64,000 nucleotides of DNA from CBDIHP01 sp965279195. GTDB lineage: Bacteria; Planctomycetota; Planctomycetia; Isosphaerales; Isosphaeraceae. Location: assembly GCA_965279195.1 (NCBI GenBank), contig CBDIHP010000042.1:248001-312000 (forward strand), read 5' to 3'. Position numbers and translations under genes: made by a program. Shown here in pieces: positions 24,463 to 32,628 of this stretch; position 1 is the first letter of the stretch, and every line of letters starts with the position of its first letter. Under the pieces are notes generated by a model. That model was not told the origin of the DNA and did not search any database. It saw only the letters and a program-made list of their open reading frames with translations.

Positions 24463-25971
24463 TCAGCCGGCCGGGCCGAGTCCCGGCTCGCCGTCACGGT
24501 CCGCGGGGCCGAGCGGTCTGGGAACGCCGGTGATGAGGCCTCGGTAGCCCATCAGCCGTTCGCCTAGCCTCAGGCCCCCGGGGGTGACGAAGAATTCGAC
24601 GATGTCTTTGCTGTGGTCGCCGGCCCGCATCTTGACGACTATCAGGATCTTGCGGAGCTGGCCGTTGATTTCCACGTACCGAAGCCGGACGATGTCGTCG
24701 CTCAGGAACGAGATGGCGTAGGGGCTGAGGGCGAGTTCCGTGAAGCTCTCGACCAGCTCGACGGTGCTCACGATGGTGACGCCGGTCCGCGTCAATGCCC
24801 CGATCATCCGGTAGAGTGACTCGCGGAAGTCGGTGCGAAAGCCGGGGGCCAGGGCCAGCTCGAAGCCGGCGAGCGAGTCGATCACCAGCCGCTTCGCACC
24901 CGTCCGCTCCACGGCGTCGACGATCGCCCGCAACGTCTCGTCGACCGAGAGGTCGAGGGGGCGGAGGTAGAGGATTTCGAGGCGTCCGTCCCGCTGGGGC
25001 GCGTCGAAATCCATGCCGAGCTTCGCGGCCCGCCCGGCGTACTCCTCGGGGCGTTCCTCGAAGATGGCGACGATGCCCGGCTCCCCGCGGCGTAGGCCCT
25101 CGGCGATGAACTGGGAGGCGAGGGCCGACTTGCCCGACCCCGATGGCCCGGCGATCAGCACGCTGTCCCCCTCGGGTATGCCGCCGCCCATCATCGCGTC
25201 CAGCTCGGCGACGCCGCACGAGAGCCGCCGCCGGTCGCGGGCTTTCTTCACCCGCCCGGTGAGGCCGAAGGTGCGGGGGAAGGCCTGGACGCCGTCGGCG
25301 GTGATGCGGAAGGTGTGCAGCCCCGGGACGGAGGCCTGACCTCGGAGCTTCATGACCTGGAGCTTCCGCACGATGGAGTTCCGCTCGACTTGCTGATACA
25401 GCCAGAAGAGGCCGTCGGCCACCGTGAAGATGGGGTTGTCGCGGATCTCGCCGTCGGTGTACTCGCCGATGAGGAATGTCGTCGCCTGCCAACTGGTGAG
25501 GTGGAGGGCGAGCCGCTGGACGAACGCCTGCAATTCCGCCACGCCGGTGCCGCCCGCGGCCTTCCGCACCACCGTGCGGAACGAGTCCACCATCACGACA
25601 CCGGGATTCGTAGCCTCGACCTCCCTGACGATCGCGGCGAGGACCGCGTCGAGGTCATTCGCAAGGACCACTTCGCTGAGGTTGATGAACCGCACGGCGG
25701 TGTTGAGCTTGGCCGGGTCGAAGAAATGAAACTGCTGCTGATAGCGGAGCATTTTGATGGGAGGCTCGCCCAGCACGGTGAAATAGAGGGCCGGACGCTC
25801 CGTCGTGGCGTTGGCGAACATGACCTGATGGGCGAGGGTCGTCTTCCCGCCGCCCGGGGAGCCGGCGATGATGTTGAACGAGTACTCGGGAAGCCCGCCG
25901 CCCAGGATCTCGTCCAGGCCCGGCACCCCCGTCGGCAGCTTCCGTATGGTGACCCTGTCTCCCGTGTTCAT
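24463..25971 (-). CDS. kaiC: KaiC-like two-domain RecA ATPase
   Basis: 502 residues, two tandem RecA/KaiC domains. Domain I: Walker A GSPGGGKTTL (37-46) and Walker B VVMVDSF. Domain II: Walker A GPSGSGKSAL (near 277) and Walker B RLVIDSL. Domain II retains the paired glutamates AIFEERPEEY, whereas domain I reads VLGEPP in that place. Cyanobacterial KaiC autophosphorylates Ser431/Thr432 in ISTITD. The aligned segment here reads ISFLSD before DIVRLRYVEINGQLRK, so the Ser is kept and the Thr is replaced by Phe. No KaiA or KaiB is nearby, so circadian timing is not implied. It sits between the 140-residue protein (4-bp ATGA overlap) and a hybrid kinase. Confidence 0.9.
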   Translation of the reverse strand: MNTGDRVTIRKLPTGVPGLDEILGGGLPEYSFNIIAGSPGGGKTTLAHQVMFANATTERPALYFTVLGEPPIKMLRYQQQFHFFDPAKLNTAVRFINLSEVVLANDLDAVLAAIVREVEATNPGVVMVDSFRTVVRKAAGGTGVAELQAFVQRLALHLTSWQATTFLIGEYTDGEIRDNPIFTVADGLFWLYQQVERNSIVRKLQVMKLRGQASVPGLHTFRITADGVQAFPRTFGLTGRVKKARDRRRLSCGVAELDAMMGGGIPEGDSVLIAGPSGSGKSALASQFIAEGLRRGEPGIVAIFEERPEEYAGRAAKLGMDFDAPQRDGRLEILYLRPLDLSVDETLRAIVDAVERTGAKRLVIDSLAGFELALAPGFRTDFRESLYRMIGALTRTGVTIVSTVELVESFTELALSPYAISFLSDDIVRLRYVEINGQLRKILIVVKMRAGDHSKDIVEFFVTPGGLRLGERLMGYRGLITGVPRPLGPADRDGEPGLGPAG

Positions 25972-26390
25972 GGTCGTCTCTCACCGAACCGATCGATTTC
26001 GGCCTCGCCCGCATCCGGCCACGCGTCGAGTACCAGGCGTAACATCAGGGGTTCGCCGATGAAGGTCACCAGTAGCCCGAGCAGCCGGGCCACCACGACT
26101 GCTCCCGCGTCCGCGTCCTGATCCCGCCCGAGCCCCTCCAGGCCTTCCAATGAGCCGTCCGGCCCCACACTGGCCGGGCCCAGCGAAGGGGCCTCGGCCT
26201 TGGCTATCGCGAGGGCCCGCGATAGGAGGGAGCGATAGCCAGCCTCTCCCACGAACTTGGCGAGGGGACCTCGCAACGCTCCACACGCCCGCATCGCCAC
26301 ACCGGCCGCCCCGCCGGAGGGTTTACGCGTCGACTCGAAGGCGATCAAGCGTCGGGCCAATCCCTCGATTGTGGGCGACGTCGGATCCAT
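25968..26390 (-). CDS. Unknown 140-residue protein leading the KaiC operon
   Basis: I do not recognise the family. The protein is predicted to be mostly helical: a basic/polar start (EGLARRLIAFESTRKPSGGA), an alanine-rich middle with YRSLLSRALAIAKAEAPSLG, and a hydrophobic segment near the end (VVVARLLGLLVTFIGEPLML). The gene ends with ATGA overlapping the KaiC start, so the two should be translated together. This position suggests a KaiC partner or regulator, as small proteins are in other KaiC operons, but there is no KaiB-like thioredoxin fold signature. Base composition and codon use look like the neighbours. Confidence 0.65.
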   Translation of the reverse strand: MDPTSPTIEGLARRLIAFESTRKPSGGAAGVAMRACGALRGPLAKFVGEAGYRSLLSRALAIAKAEAPSLGPASVGPDGSLEGLEGLGRDQDADAGAVVVARLLGLLVTFIGEPLMLRLVLDAWPDAGEAEIDRFGERRP

Positions 26391-26697
26391 CGGGCAGGTT
26401 GCTCATGTCGCGTAGAAAGTGATCGACATCAACACGACACGCCCGAAGCCAGCGAGACGCGCAGGGTGCTCAGGCGAACTCTCGGTCCAACGATTTGACC
26501 GCTGCCCTGACAACCATCGTCCGGGCATGAGTCAGGCTGTATTATGTTCCACCCTATCGGGTCCGTGAATGCCCAGCCAGGGCGTGGCAGCGACAGAGTC
26601 CGGAAAGGGCTCCCGGCAGATGGGCCTCGGAGGCTTCCTCTGCCAGGATACCGCCAAGTCAAGAGGTAGGCCCGGGCAGGGAATTCGATCGTCGGAA
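26391..26697. other. Gap upstream of the KaiC operon
   Basis: 307 bp between the desaturase stop and the KaiC-operon start, both on the minus strand. It should hold the operon promoter. No clear motif is visible. TATTATGTTCCACC near 26538 resembles the outer end of the IS1595 repeat at 3735, but only over about ten bases. Confidence 0.3.
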
Positions 26698-27678
26698 TCA
26701 AGTGGATCCCGTCCGTCGAAGCTGCCGTTGGGCCTGGATGCTCGGGAGTTTCACGTCCCAGGCGAGCCCGAGGCGGGCCAGGGTCCAGATGACCCAGTAG
26801 CTTACGTCGATCTGCCACCAACTCAGCCCGTGACGGGCCGAGGTCGGGAAGGCGTGGTGCGTGTTGTGCCAACCTTCGCCCATCGCCAGCACGCCGAAGA
26901 CGGCATTGTTGCGGCTCTCGTCATTGCTCCGGTAGGGCCTCAGGCCCCACAGGTGGCAGGCCGAATTCACGCTCCAGGTCACGTGGTGGACGAGGAAGAT
27001 GCGGATCAGGCCACCCCAGATCAGCCCCGTCCAGACACCCGACCACGCCCCCGTCAGGAGCCCGCCGAGGACGGCCGGGATGAGCAGGCCCAATGCGACC
27101 CAGAGCGGGAAAAGGGCGCTCGCCGCCCGGAGGGTGCGACTCCGATTCAGGTCCTGGACATACCGGTCGAGGTCCGGGGGATCGGGGGCGAACAGCCAGC
27201 CGATGTGGGCGTGCCACGCGCCTCGCAGGACCCCTAGCACCCCGCCGTCATGGACGTGGGGCGAATGCGGATCGCCCGGCTTGTCGGCGTGCTGGTGGTG
27301 CCGACGATGCTTGGCGACCCAGATCATCAGCGGCCCCTGGACCGCCATCGAGCCGAGGACGGCGAATGTGAACTTCACGGCCATGTTCGTCTCGAACGAG
27401 CGGTGGACGAACAGCCGGTGGTAGCCGACCGTGATCCCCAGGGCGGTCAGGACGTAGAGCACCAGCAAAAGGCCCAGGTCGGTCCAGCGAAACCCCCATC
27501 CCCAGACCATGAAGGGGGCGGCCACCACCGCGACCAGGGGTGCGACGATGGCGGTGAGGACAGCCAGTCTTACAGTCAACGAGATTCGCCCCGGGGCCGT
27601 CTCGGTGTCGGGAAAATCCGCGTCGGGGTCGGCGACCGGCAACAACGTCGCCTCGCCCTCGCTGATCGGCTCGGTCAT
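26698..27678 (-). CDS. Acyl-CoA/fatty-acid desaturase
   Basis: About 327 residues from the ATG giving MTEPISEGEATLLP. The upstream extension is not conserved-looking. Three histidine boxes bind the di-iron centre: GYHRLFVHRSF, KHRRHHQHAD and GWHNTHHAFP. They are separated by four hydrophobic helices (for example VLTAIVAPLVAVVAAPFMVW and VALGLLIPAVLGGLLTGAW). This is the layout of membrane delta-9 (OLE1/stearoyl-CoA type) desaturases, which introduce a double bond into saturated acyl chains using O2 and an electron donor. No ferredoxin or reductase gene is adjacent. It is likely monocistronic and adjusts membrane fluidity. Confidence 0.92.
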   Translation of the reverse strand: MTEPISEGEATLLPVADPDADFPDTETAPGRISLTVRLAVLTAIVAPLVAVVAAPFMVWGWGFRWTDLGLLLVLYVLTALGITVGYHRLFVHRSFETNMAVKFTFAVLGSMAVQGPLMIWVAKHRRHHQHADKPGDPHSPHVHDGGVLGVLRGAWHAHIGWLFAPDPPDLDRYVQDLNRSRTLRAASALFPLWVALGLLIPAVLGGLLTGAWSGVWTGLIWGGLIRIFLVHHVTWSVNSACHLWGLRPYRSNDESRNNAVFGVLAMGEGWHNTHHAFPTSARHGLSWWQIDVSYWVIWTLARLGLAWDVKLPSIQAQRQLRRTGST

Positions 27679-28604
27679 CGCGATTATCCTGGCGGTTATG
27701 GACTGTCGGGGGAGACCTGGGGTCACCTTCGGTTTTCGACCTCGACTCCTGGTTCTCATCAACGCAAAACTTGAGCCGAACCGTGACGACTTCACCGCTG
27801 CTAGTACCGGGTCCGCATCGTAAAGCGATTGCATTTCTACATTTTGACATTGGTTGCCATGCGGCGTGACCTGCAGTTGTACCACGGGTGGCCATCGCCT
27901 GGAACCGTCACGGCGGTGAGCAGACGTTCGTCCGACTCTTCGAGAGGTCGTGATCCTTGGATTTCGCAATCAAGGCAGCGAGATGGTTCAGGTCGATCTT
28001 CGGGGGACCAGCGATGACGGCGGTCCCCGCCCGAGAGCCGATCGTCGCAAGCCAAGGTCATCCAAAGCCGAGGAATTGCCCGATTTAGTCCGAACTGCAA
28101 CCGGCCGAGGCTGATGGCCCCTCGGACTCATCGTTCGGCGGTCGCGGCGGAGCCGGAACGGGCCGGCTTTTGCCACCCGCGAATCCAGGCACAATTCTCC
28201 CGAGGAATTGAATGAAACAAATTGATATGTATGATGTTTGAGTCGGGCTGACGATTGGGAATGGTTTTGTATGATAAATTCAGATGCGAGGTTTGGTTTG
28301 CTTTTTTTGTGGATCGGGTTTGTTGTGTGTTGACTCGCAAGGAATTCCCACTAATCTGGGCTCTTGCGGCTCAATGGCCCGTGCGAGGGCCTGGGCCCAA
28401 TCACCTTGCTTTCTCCCCAATCCCATCTCGATAAGGCTTGTTCCGGCAGGACCGAGGCCCTCTCGGTCGTAGGAAAGTCGGCCCTCAACTTCCCTCGGCC
28501 GTGCGGCGAGCCCAACGCGTGACGTCGCCGTGGGCCGGGGAGATTGCGCGGTCGTGCACGGGGAGCGGTGAGTTCGTGAACAGCCAACGACGAGGAGCAT
28601 CAGG
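27679..28604. other. Long intergenic region with an AT-rich patch
   Basis: 926 bp without a convincing gene. Several short frames exist on both strands, but none has a recognisable fold or a ribosome site. Within it, about 28193-28345 is strikingly AT-rich compared with the surrounding GC-rich DNA and includes runs such as CTTTTTTTG and TGTATGATAAATT. It precedes the secreted-protein gene by about 260 bp and may hold its promoter or be a foreign insert. I see no terminal repeats around it. Confidence 0.45.
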
Positions 28605-29507
28605 ATGACTCGGAACGCCCGTTCTCGCCGTCTGGTCCGCTTCGTGCCCCGGGATCTGCAGCAGGTGAGTCGGCTGGAGGAGCGATCGTTGACGGCGCCC
28701 ATATTCAACAGGAACCCAGGCACACTAATATTTGGCTCGGTTGGAACTTCGGCTTCGGCGACCGACCCCACCAACGTCCTCGTCAGCTATACCCTCAACC
28801 AGACGCTGCCGGTCGCGCAGGGGCCAGGTTCCTCCGTTGCGACCTCGGTCGTCGCCTCGGGTATCGACACTGCAACCGGACTGAGTGGCGCGTCGGGGAT
28901 TACCGTGTCGGCGCAGCACGCGGGCACGATTGACGCCGAGGTCTCGTCCTCCGCGACCGGGAGCCTCCTGGGTGTCGGTACCGGCTCCAACGTGAGCACG
29001 GTCGATGCGTCCGGCAACCCCGCCGCGGCGACATGGGCCACTTCGGACTCCACCCCGACCAACTCCAGCGACGACTACGTCACGCTCACGTTCGAAATCT
29101 ACGGCACCGACGGCATCAACACGGCGACGACGAATGTGAACGTGATGGGCCAGGCGACTCTCTCCCTGGTCACGAACCAGATCTCGGTCCAGATGAATAC
29201 CCCGAACAATTCCGGTCTCCGCATCTACAACCTCGCCAGCGGCCCGTTCGGGTCGTTCTTCCCGGTCGTCAGCCTGCCCAACTACGGGCTGTTCCAGTAC
29301 AACCCAGGAACGATGCCTTACCACCCCAGCGAGTCCGCCTTCTTCGCCTACGAGTACCAGACCCGCGTGCCGATTTCGTTGCCAGGGACCGAGTCGATCC
29401 AGTTCAGCTCGTCGATGAACCTCTACGCCAACGCGGGGCTCTCCCCCGGCAAGACGTTCCATGCCCAGCCGCAGGTCCACTGGACGCTGACCATTTCGAA
29501 CAATTGA
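28605..29507 (+). CDS. Putative surface/secreted protein with LEPR-like N-terminus
   Basis: 300 residues, function unknown. It starts MTRNARSRRLVRFVPRDLQQ and then SRLEERSLTAP. Basic residues followed by L-E-E-R-x-L is the planctomycete LEPR-XLL type leader found on large exported proteins that lack a normal signal peptide. The rest is rich in Ser/Thr/Val/Asn with short beta-strand patterns (VLVSYTLNQTLPV, DDYVTLTFEIYGTDG) and no cysteine, like an extracellular beta-sandwich. No adhesion or enzyme motif is visible. The upstream region is long and AT-rich. The downstream gene is unrelated, so it is probably transcribed alone. Confidence 0.7.
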   Translation: MTRNARSRRLVRFVPRDLQQVSRLEERSLTAPIFNRNPGTLIFGSVGTSASATDPTNVLVSYTLNQTLPVAQGPGSSVATSVVASGIDTATGLSGASGITVSAQHAGTIDAEVSSSATGSLLGVGTGSNVSTVDASGNPAAATWATSDSTPTNSSDDYVTLTFEIYGTDGINTATTNVNVMGQATLSLVTNQISVQMNTPNNSGLRIYNLASGPFGSFFPVVSLPNYGLFQYNPGTMPYHPSESAFFAYEYQTRVPISLPGTESIQFSSSMNLYANAGLSPGKTFHAQPQVHWTLTISNN

Positions 29508-29523
29508 CCAGCAAGATTCCCCG

Positions 29524-29557
29524 GGGACCGATCGCGAGAGTCGCCGCGTTCGGTCCC
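29524..29557 (+). terminator. Hairpin after the secreted-protein gene
   Basis: Arms GGGACCGATCGCG (29524-29536) and CGCGTTCGGTCCC (29545-29557) pair over 13 positions with one mismatch, 16 bp after the stop codon. There is no T run, so it is a processing or Rho-associated hairpin rather than a textbook terminator. Confidence 0.45.
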
Positions 29558-29828
29558 TTGGGAGGCGGCGAACTCTCCCCGGTCCTCTGATCGGACTGAC
29601 AAGGCGGTGGCACACGAACTGGCTCCGAATGATGTCGACACGTCAGGGGAGCCACGCTGCATCGATGGGGACGCTGGTCGGAGATTCTCCGGAATCGCCT
29701 CCGGGGACGCGGTGCCCCCTTGAAGGTTCAACAATGGGCGGCGATAGTGCCACGTGGCTCCATGCCGGTTGGGGGCGCCCACCAACAGGGCCGAGGCGCC
29801 GCGAGGTTCCCCAGGGAGACAGGTCGAG

Positions 29829-30461
29829 ATGACAGAGAAAGATCCCAGCGATCGGGGCGGGCACAGCCGCCGCGACTTCCTGCGGGGGTCCGGCATCGCG
29901 GCGGCGACCGCGGTCCTGACCGGGCAGGCGACGGCCGTCGTCGAGCAGGCCAAGGCCGCGCAGGAGCCGGAGGTGAAAGTCCTCTCCGGCGACGTCCCCA
30001 TCACCCTCAAGGTGAATGGCGAGGAGCGTCAGGTCACCGTCGAGCCGAGGAGCACCCTGCTCGATACCCTCCGCAACCGCCTGGACGTCACCGGGCCCAA
30101 GCGGGTCTGCGATCGGGCGAGCTGCGGCGCCTGCACGACGATCGTCGACGGCGCCCCGATTTACTCTTGCACCACGCTGGCGATCGCCTGCCAGGGCAAG
30201 ACGATCGAGACCGTCGAGTCGTTCGACACCGGCGAGAAGGGCGTGCCCCACGCCTTCCACCAGGCCGACGGCCTGATGTGCGGCTACTGCACCCCGGGCT
30301 TCGTCACCGCCTGCAAGGCGTTCCTCGACAAGAACCCCGGCAAGGAGCCGACCCTGGACGAGATCAAGAAGGGCCTCGACGGCAACATCTGCCGCTGCGG
30401 GACGTACATGGGCGTGTTCCAGGCGGCCCTGGCCGCGGCCAAAGCGGCGAAGGGAGCGTGA
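29829..30461 (+). CDS. paoA: 2Fe-2S subunit of a periplasmic molybdenum hydroxylase (PaoA/YagT-like)
   Basis: 210 residues. A Tat signal with HSRRDFLRGSGIAAATAVL exports the folded complex. The plant-type 2Fe-2S domain has CDRASCGACTTIVDGAPIYSC, and the second cluster domain has CGYCTPGF and ICRCGTYMGVF. I start at the ATG after GGGAGACAGGTCGAG; an upstream in-frame ATG at 29754 would place the Tat motif too far in. The first gene of a three-gene cluster with the Mo and FAD subunits, as in aldehyde oxidoreductase PaoABC. In E. coli PaoABC oxidises aromatic and other aldehydes in the periplasm. The substrate here is unknown, and no cofactor chaperone gene (paoD/xdhC) follows. Confidence 0.9.
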   Translation: MTEKDPSDRGGHSRRDFLRGSGIAAATAVLTGQATAVVEQAKAAQEPEVKVLSGDVPITLKVNGEERQVTVEPRSTLLDTLRNRLDVTGPKRVCDRASCGACTTIVDGAPIYSCTTLAIACQGKTIETVESFDTGEKGVPHAFHQADGLMCGYCTPGFVTACKAFLDKNPGKEPTLDEIKKGLDGNICRCGTYMGVFQAALAAAKAAKGA

Positions 30462-30464
30462 CAC

Positions 30465-32624
30465 ATGGCCGCTTGGCCCGAAAACCCCAGACTCATCGGC
30501 ACCCGCATCCCCCGCATGGACGGCCTCGACAAGGCGTCCGGCCGCGCCAAGTACCCCTCGGACGTCAATCCGAAGGGCCTGCTCTTCGGCGCGCTCCTGA
30601 TCAGCCCGCACGCCCACGCCAAGATCAAATCGATCGACGTGTCGGCGGCCGAGGCTTCGAAGGGCGTCAAGGGCGTGGTCATCCTCCTGGAGGCGGGCAA
30701 GACGCTCCGCTACCAGGGTGAGGAGATCGCCGCCGTGGCAGCCGAGACCGAGGAACTCGCCCGCGACGGCGTCCGCGCCATCAAGATCGAGTACGAGGTC
30801 CTGCCGCACGTCGCCACTGAGGCCCAGGCGTCGGCCCCCGGCGCCCCGGTCGTCTTCCCCGGCGACAAGGCCACCCCGAACCGCCGTCGCGGCCGCGCCA
30901 ACGTCGCTGGCGAGCCGGAGGAGGCCCTCAAGAAGGCCGACGCCGTCGTCGAGGCGTCCTACAGCGTCCCGGTCATCACCCATGTCTGCCTCGAATCCCA
31001 CGGCCTCACCGCCTGGTGGGAGGGCGACGACAAGATCGTCGCGCACGCCAGCACCCAGGGCGTCCAGGCGACCGCCGGCGACCTCGCCGGGAAGTTCAAG
31101 GTCCCGGTGACCAACGTCGAGGTCATCGCCGAGGTGATGGGCGGCGGCTTCGGCTCGAAGTTCAGCGCCGACGTCTGGGGCCACGCCGCGACCGAGCTGG
31201 CCAAGAAGACCGGCCGGCCGGTCAAGATGTTCCTCGACCGCGCCCACGAGCACCTCTCGGGCGGCAACCGGCCGAGCGCGTTCGCCACGCTCAAGATCGC
31301 CGGGACGAAGGACGGCAAGGTCACCGCCCTCGTGGCCGAGACCTCCGGCACCGGCGGCTCGCGCGGCGGGTCGCAGTTCCCCCTGCCCTACGTCTACGAC
31401 GTCGAGAACGTCTCCCGCGCCCACACCGAGATCTTCGTCAACGGCGGCTCCGCCCGCGCGATGCGTGCCCCGGGTCACCCCCAGGGCTGCATCGTGATGG
31501 AAGCGGCCATGGACGACCTGGCCGACAAGCTGGGGATCGACCCGCTCGAATTCCGGCTGAAGAACCTCAAGGAAGCCGAGCGCGTCACCCGCGCCAACCG
31601 CACCGAGATCTACAAGGACCAGATCAAGATCGGCGCCGAGCTGATCGGGTGGCAGAACCGCAAGCCGCGCGGCACGAACGGCAAGGGCCCGATCAAGAAG
31701 GGCTACGGCATGGCGCTCCACCAGTGGGGCGGCGGCGGTAGCCCGGACAAGAAGGTCGCCTGCACGATCAATCCCGACGGCTCGGTCGAGATGAAGACCG
31801 GCACGCAGGACATCGGCACCGGGGCGCGGACGCTGTTCGCGATCATCGCGGCCGAGGTCCTCGGCCTGGAAGTCCTCGACGTGACCTCGAAGATAGGCCA
31901 CTCCAGCTACCCGCCGGGGCAGGCCTCGGGCGGCTCGACGACCACCCCGTCGATGTGCCCGCCGGCCTACAATGCCGCGCTCGAGGCCCGCGGCGAGTTC
32001 TTCAAGCGGGTCGCCGGGGCCTACGGAGCCGAGGCCGCGGACCTGTCGCTCAAGGGCGGCAAGCTGCTAGTCAAGGGCGAGGCCAAGGCCACCTGGAAGG
32101 ACGCCTGCCGCAAGCTGGGCCAGATGCCGATCACCGTCACCGGGAGCAGCTCGCCCGAGCTGTCGGCCACCGGCGTCGGCGGCGTCCAGTTCGTCGAGCT
32201 CGATGTGGACGTCGAGACCGGCGTGGTCTACCTCAAGAAGATCGTCGCGGTGCAGGACTCCGGCCTGATCCTCGACCGGCTCACCTGGGACAGCCAGGTC
32301 TACGGCGGCGTGATCGGCGGCCTGAACTACGGCCTGTTCGAGGAGCGGATCATGGACCCGGGCACGGGCGTGATGCTCAACCCGGACATGGAGCTGTACA
32401 AGCTCGCCGGCGCGACGGACATCCCCGAGATCGTCCTGCACGCCTACGAGACCCCCGCGATGAAGGCCCGCGGCGTGATCGGCATCGGCGAGCCGCCGAC
32501 GATCGGCACCGCCGCCGCCATCGGCAACGCGGTCACCAACGCCATCGGCGTGCGTGTCGCGCAGTTCCCGATGTCCCCCATGAACATCCTCAACGCCCTC
32601 GCCTCGAAGAAGGGGGAAGCGTAA
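30465..32624 (+). CDS. paoC: Molybdopterin-binding subunit of xanthine dehydrogenase family (PaoC/YagR-like)
   Basis: 719 residues. The N-terminal a/b-hammerhead domain begins with GTRIPRMDGLDKASGRAKYP. The cofactor region has VMGGGFGSKFSADVWG, and the substrate loop has RAMRAPGHPQGC. Near the C-terminus GVIGIGEPPTIGTAAAIGNA holds the catalytic Glu. There is no signal peptide, as expected for a subunit carried by its Tat partner. It starts 3 bp after the 2Fe-2S gene stop. The gene order small-Mo-FAD differs from the small-FAD-Mo order of E. coli paoABC. Confidence 0.9.
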   Translation: MAAWPENPRLIGTRIPRMDGLDKASGRAKYPSDVNPKGLLFGALLISPHAHAKIKSIDVSAAEASKGVKGVVILLEAGKTLRYQGEEIAAVAAETEELARDGVRAIKIEYEVLPHVATEAQASAPGAPVVFPGDKATPNRRRGRANVAGEPEEALKKADAVVEASYSVPVITHVCLESHGLTAWWEGDDKIVAHASTQGVQATAGDLAGKFKVPVTNVEVIAEVMGGGFGSKFSADVWGHAATELAKKTGRPVKMFLDRAHEHLSGGNRPSAFATLKIAGTKDGKVTALVAETSGTGGSRGGSQFPLPYVYDVENVSRAHTEIFVNGGSARAMRAPGHPQGCIVMEAAMDDLADKLGIDPLEFRLKNLKEAERVTRANRTEIYKDQIKIGAELIGWQNRKPRGTNGKGPIKKGYGMALHQWGGGGSPDKKVACTINPDGSVEMKTGTQDIGTGARTLFAIIAAEVLGLEVLDVTSKIGHSSYPPGQASGGSTTTPSMCPPAYNAALEARGEFFKRVAGAYGAEAADLSLKGGKLLVKGEAKATWKDACRKLGQMPITVTGSSSPELSATGVGGVQFVELDVDVETGVVYLKKIVAVQDSGLILDRLTWDSQVYGGVIGGLNYGLFEERIMDPGTGVMLNPDMELYKLAGATDIPEIVLHAYETPAMKARGVIGIGEPPTIGTAAAIGNAVTNAIGVRVAQFPMSPMNILNALASKKGEA

Positions 32625-32628
32625 TCCT

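Noticed and set aside
24463..25971. Possible circadian clock locus
   Set aside because: KaiA and KaiB are absent and stand-alone KaiC-like ATPases are widespread in non-cyanobacteria, so timing cannot be inferred.
26538..26551. TATTATGTTCCACC resembling an IS1595 end
   Set aside because: Only about ten bases agree with the element at 3735 and there is no partner or duplication.
29643..31901. 752-codon minus-strand frame opposite the molybdenum hydroxylase genes
   Set aside because: Typical antisense artefact of GC-rich codons (VGAGDALGFLEVLQPE-like text); the plus strand has clear catalytic motifs.
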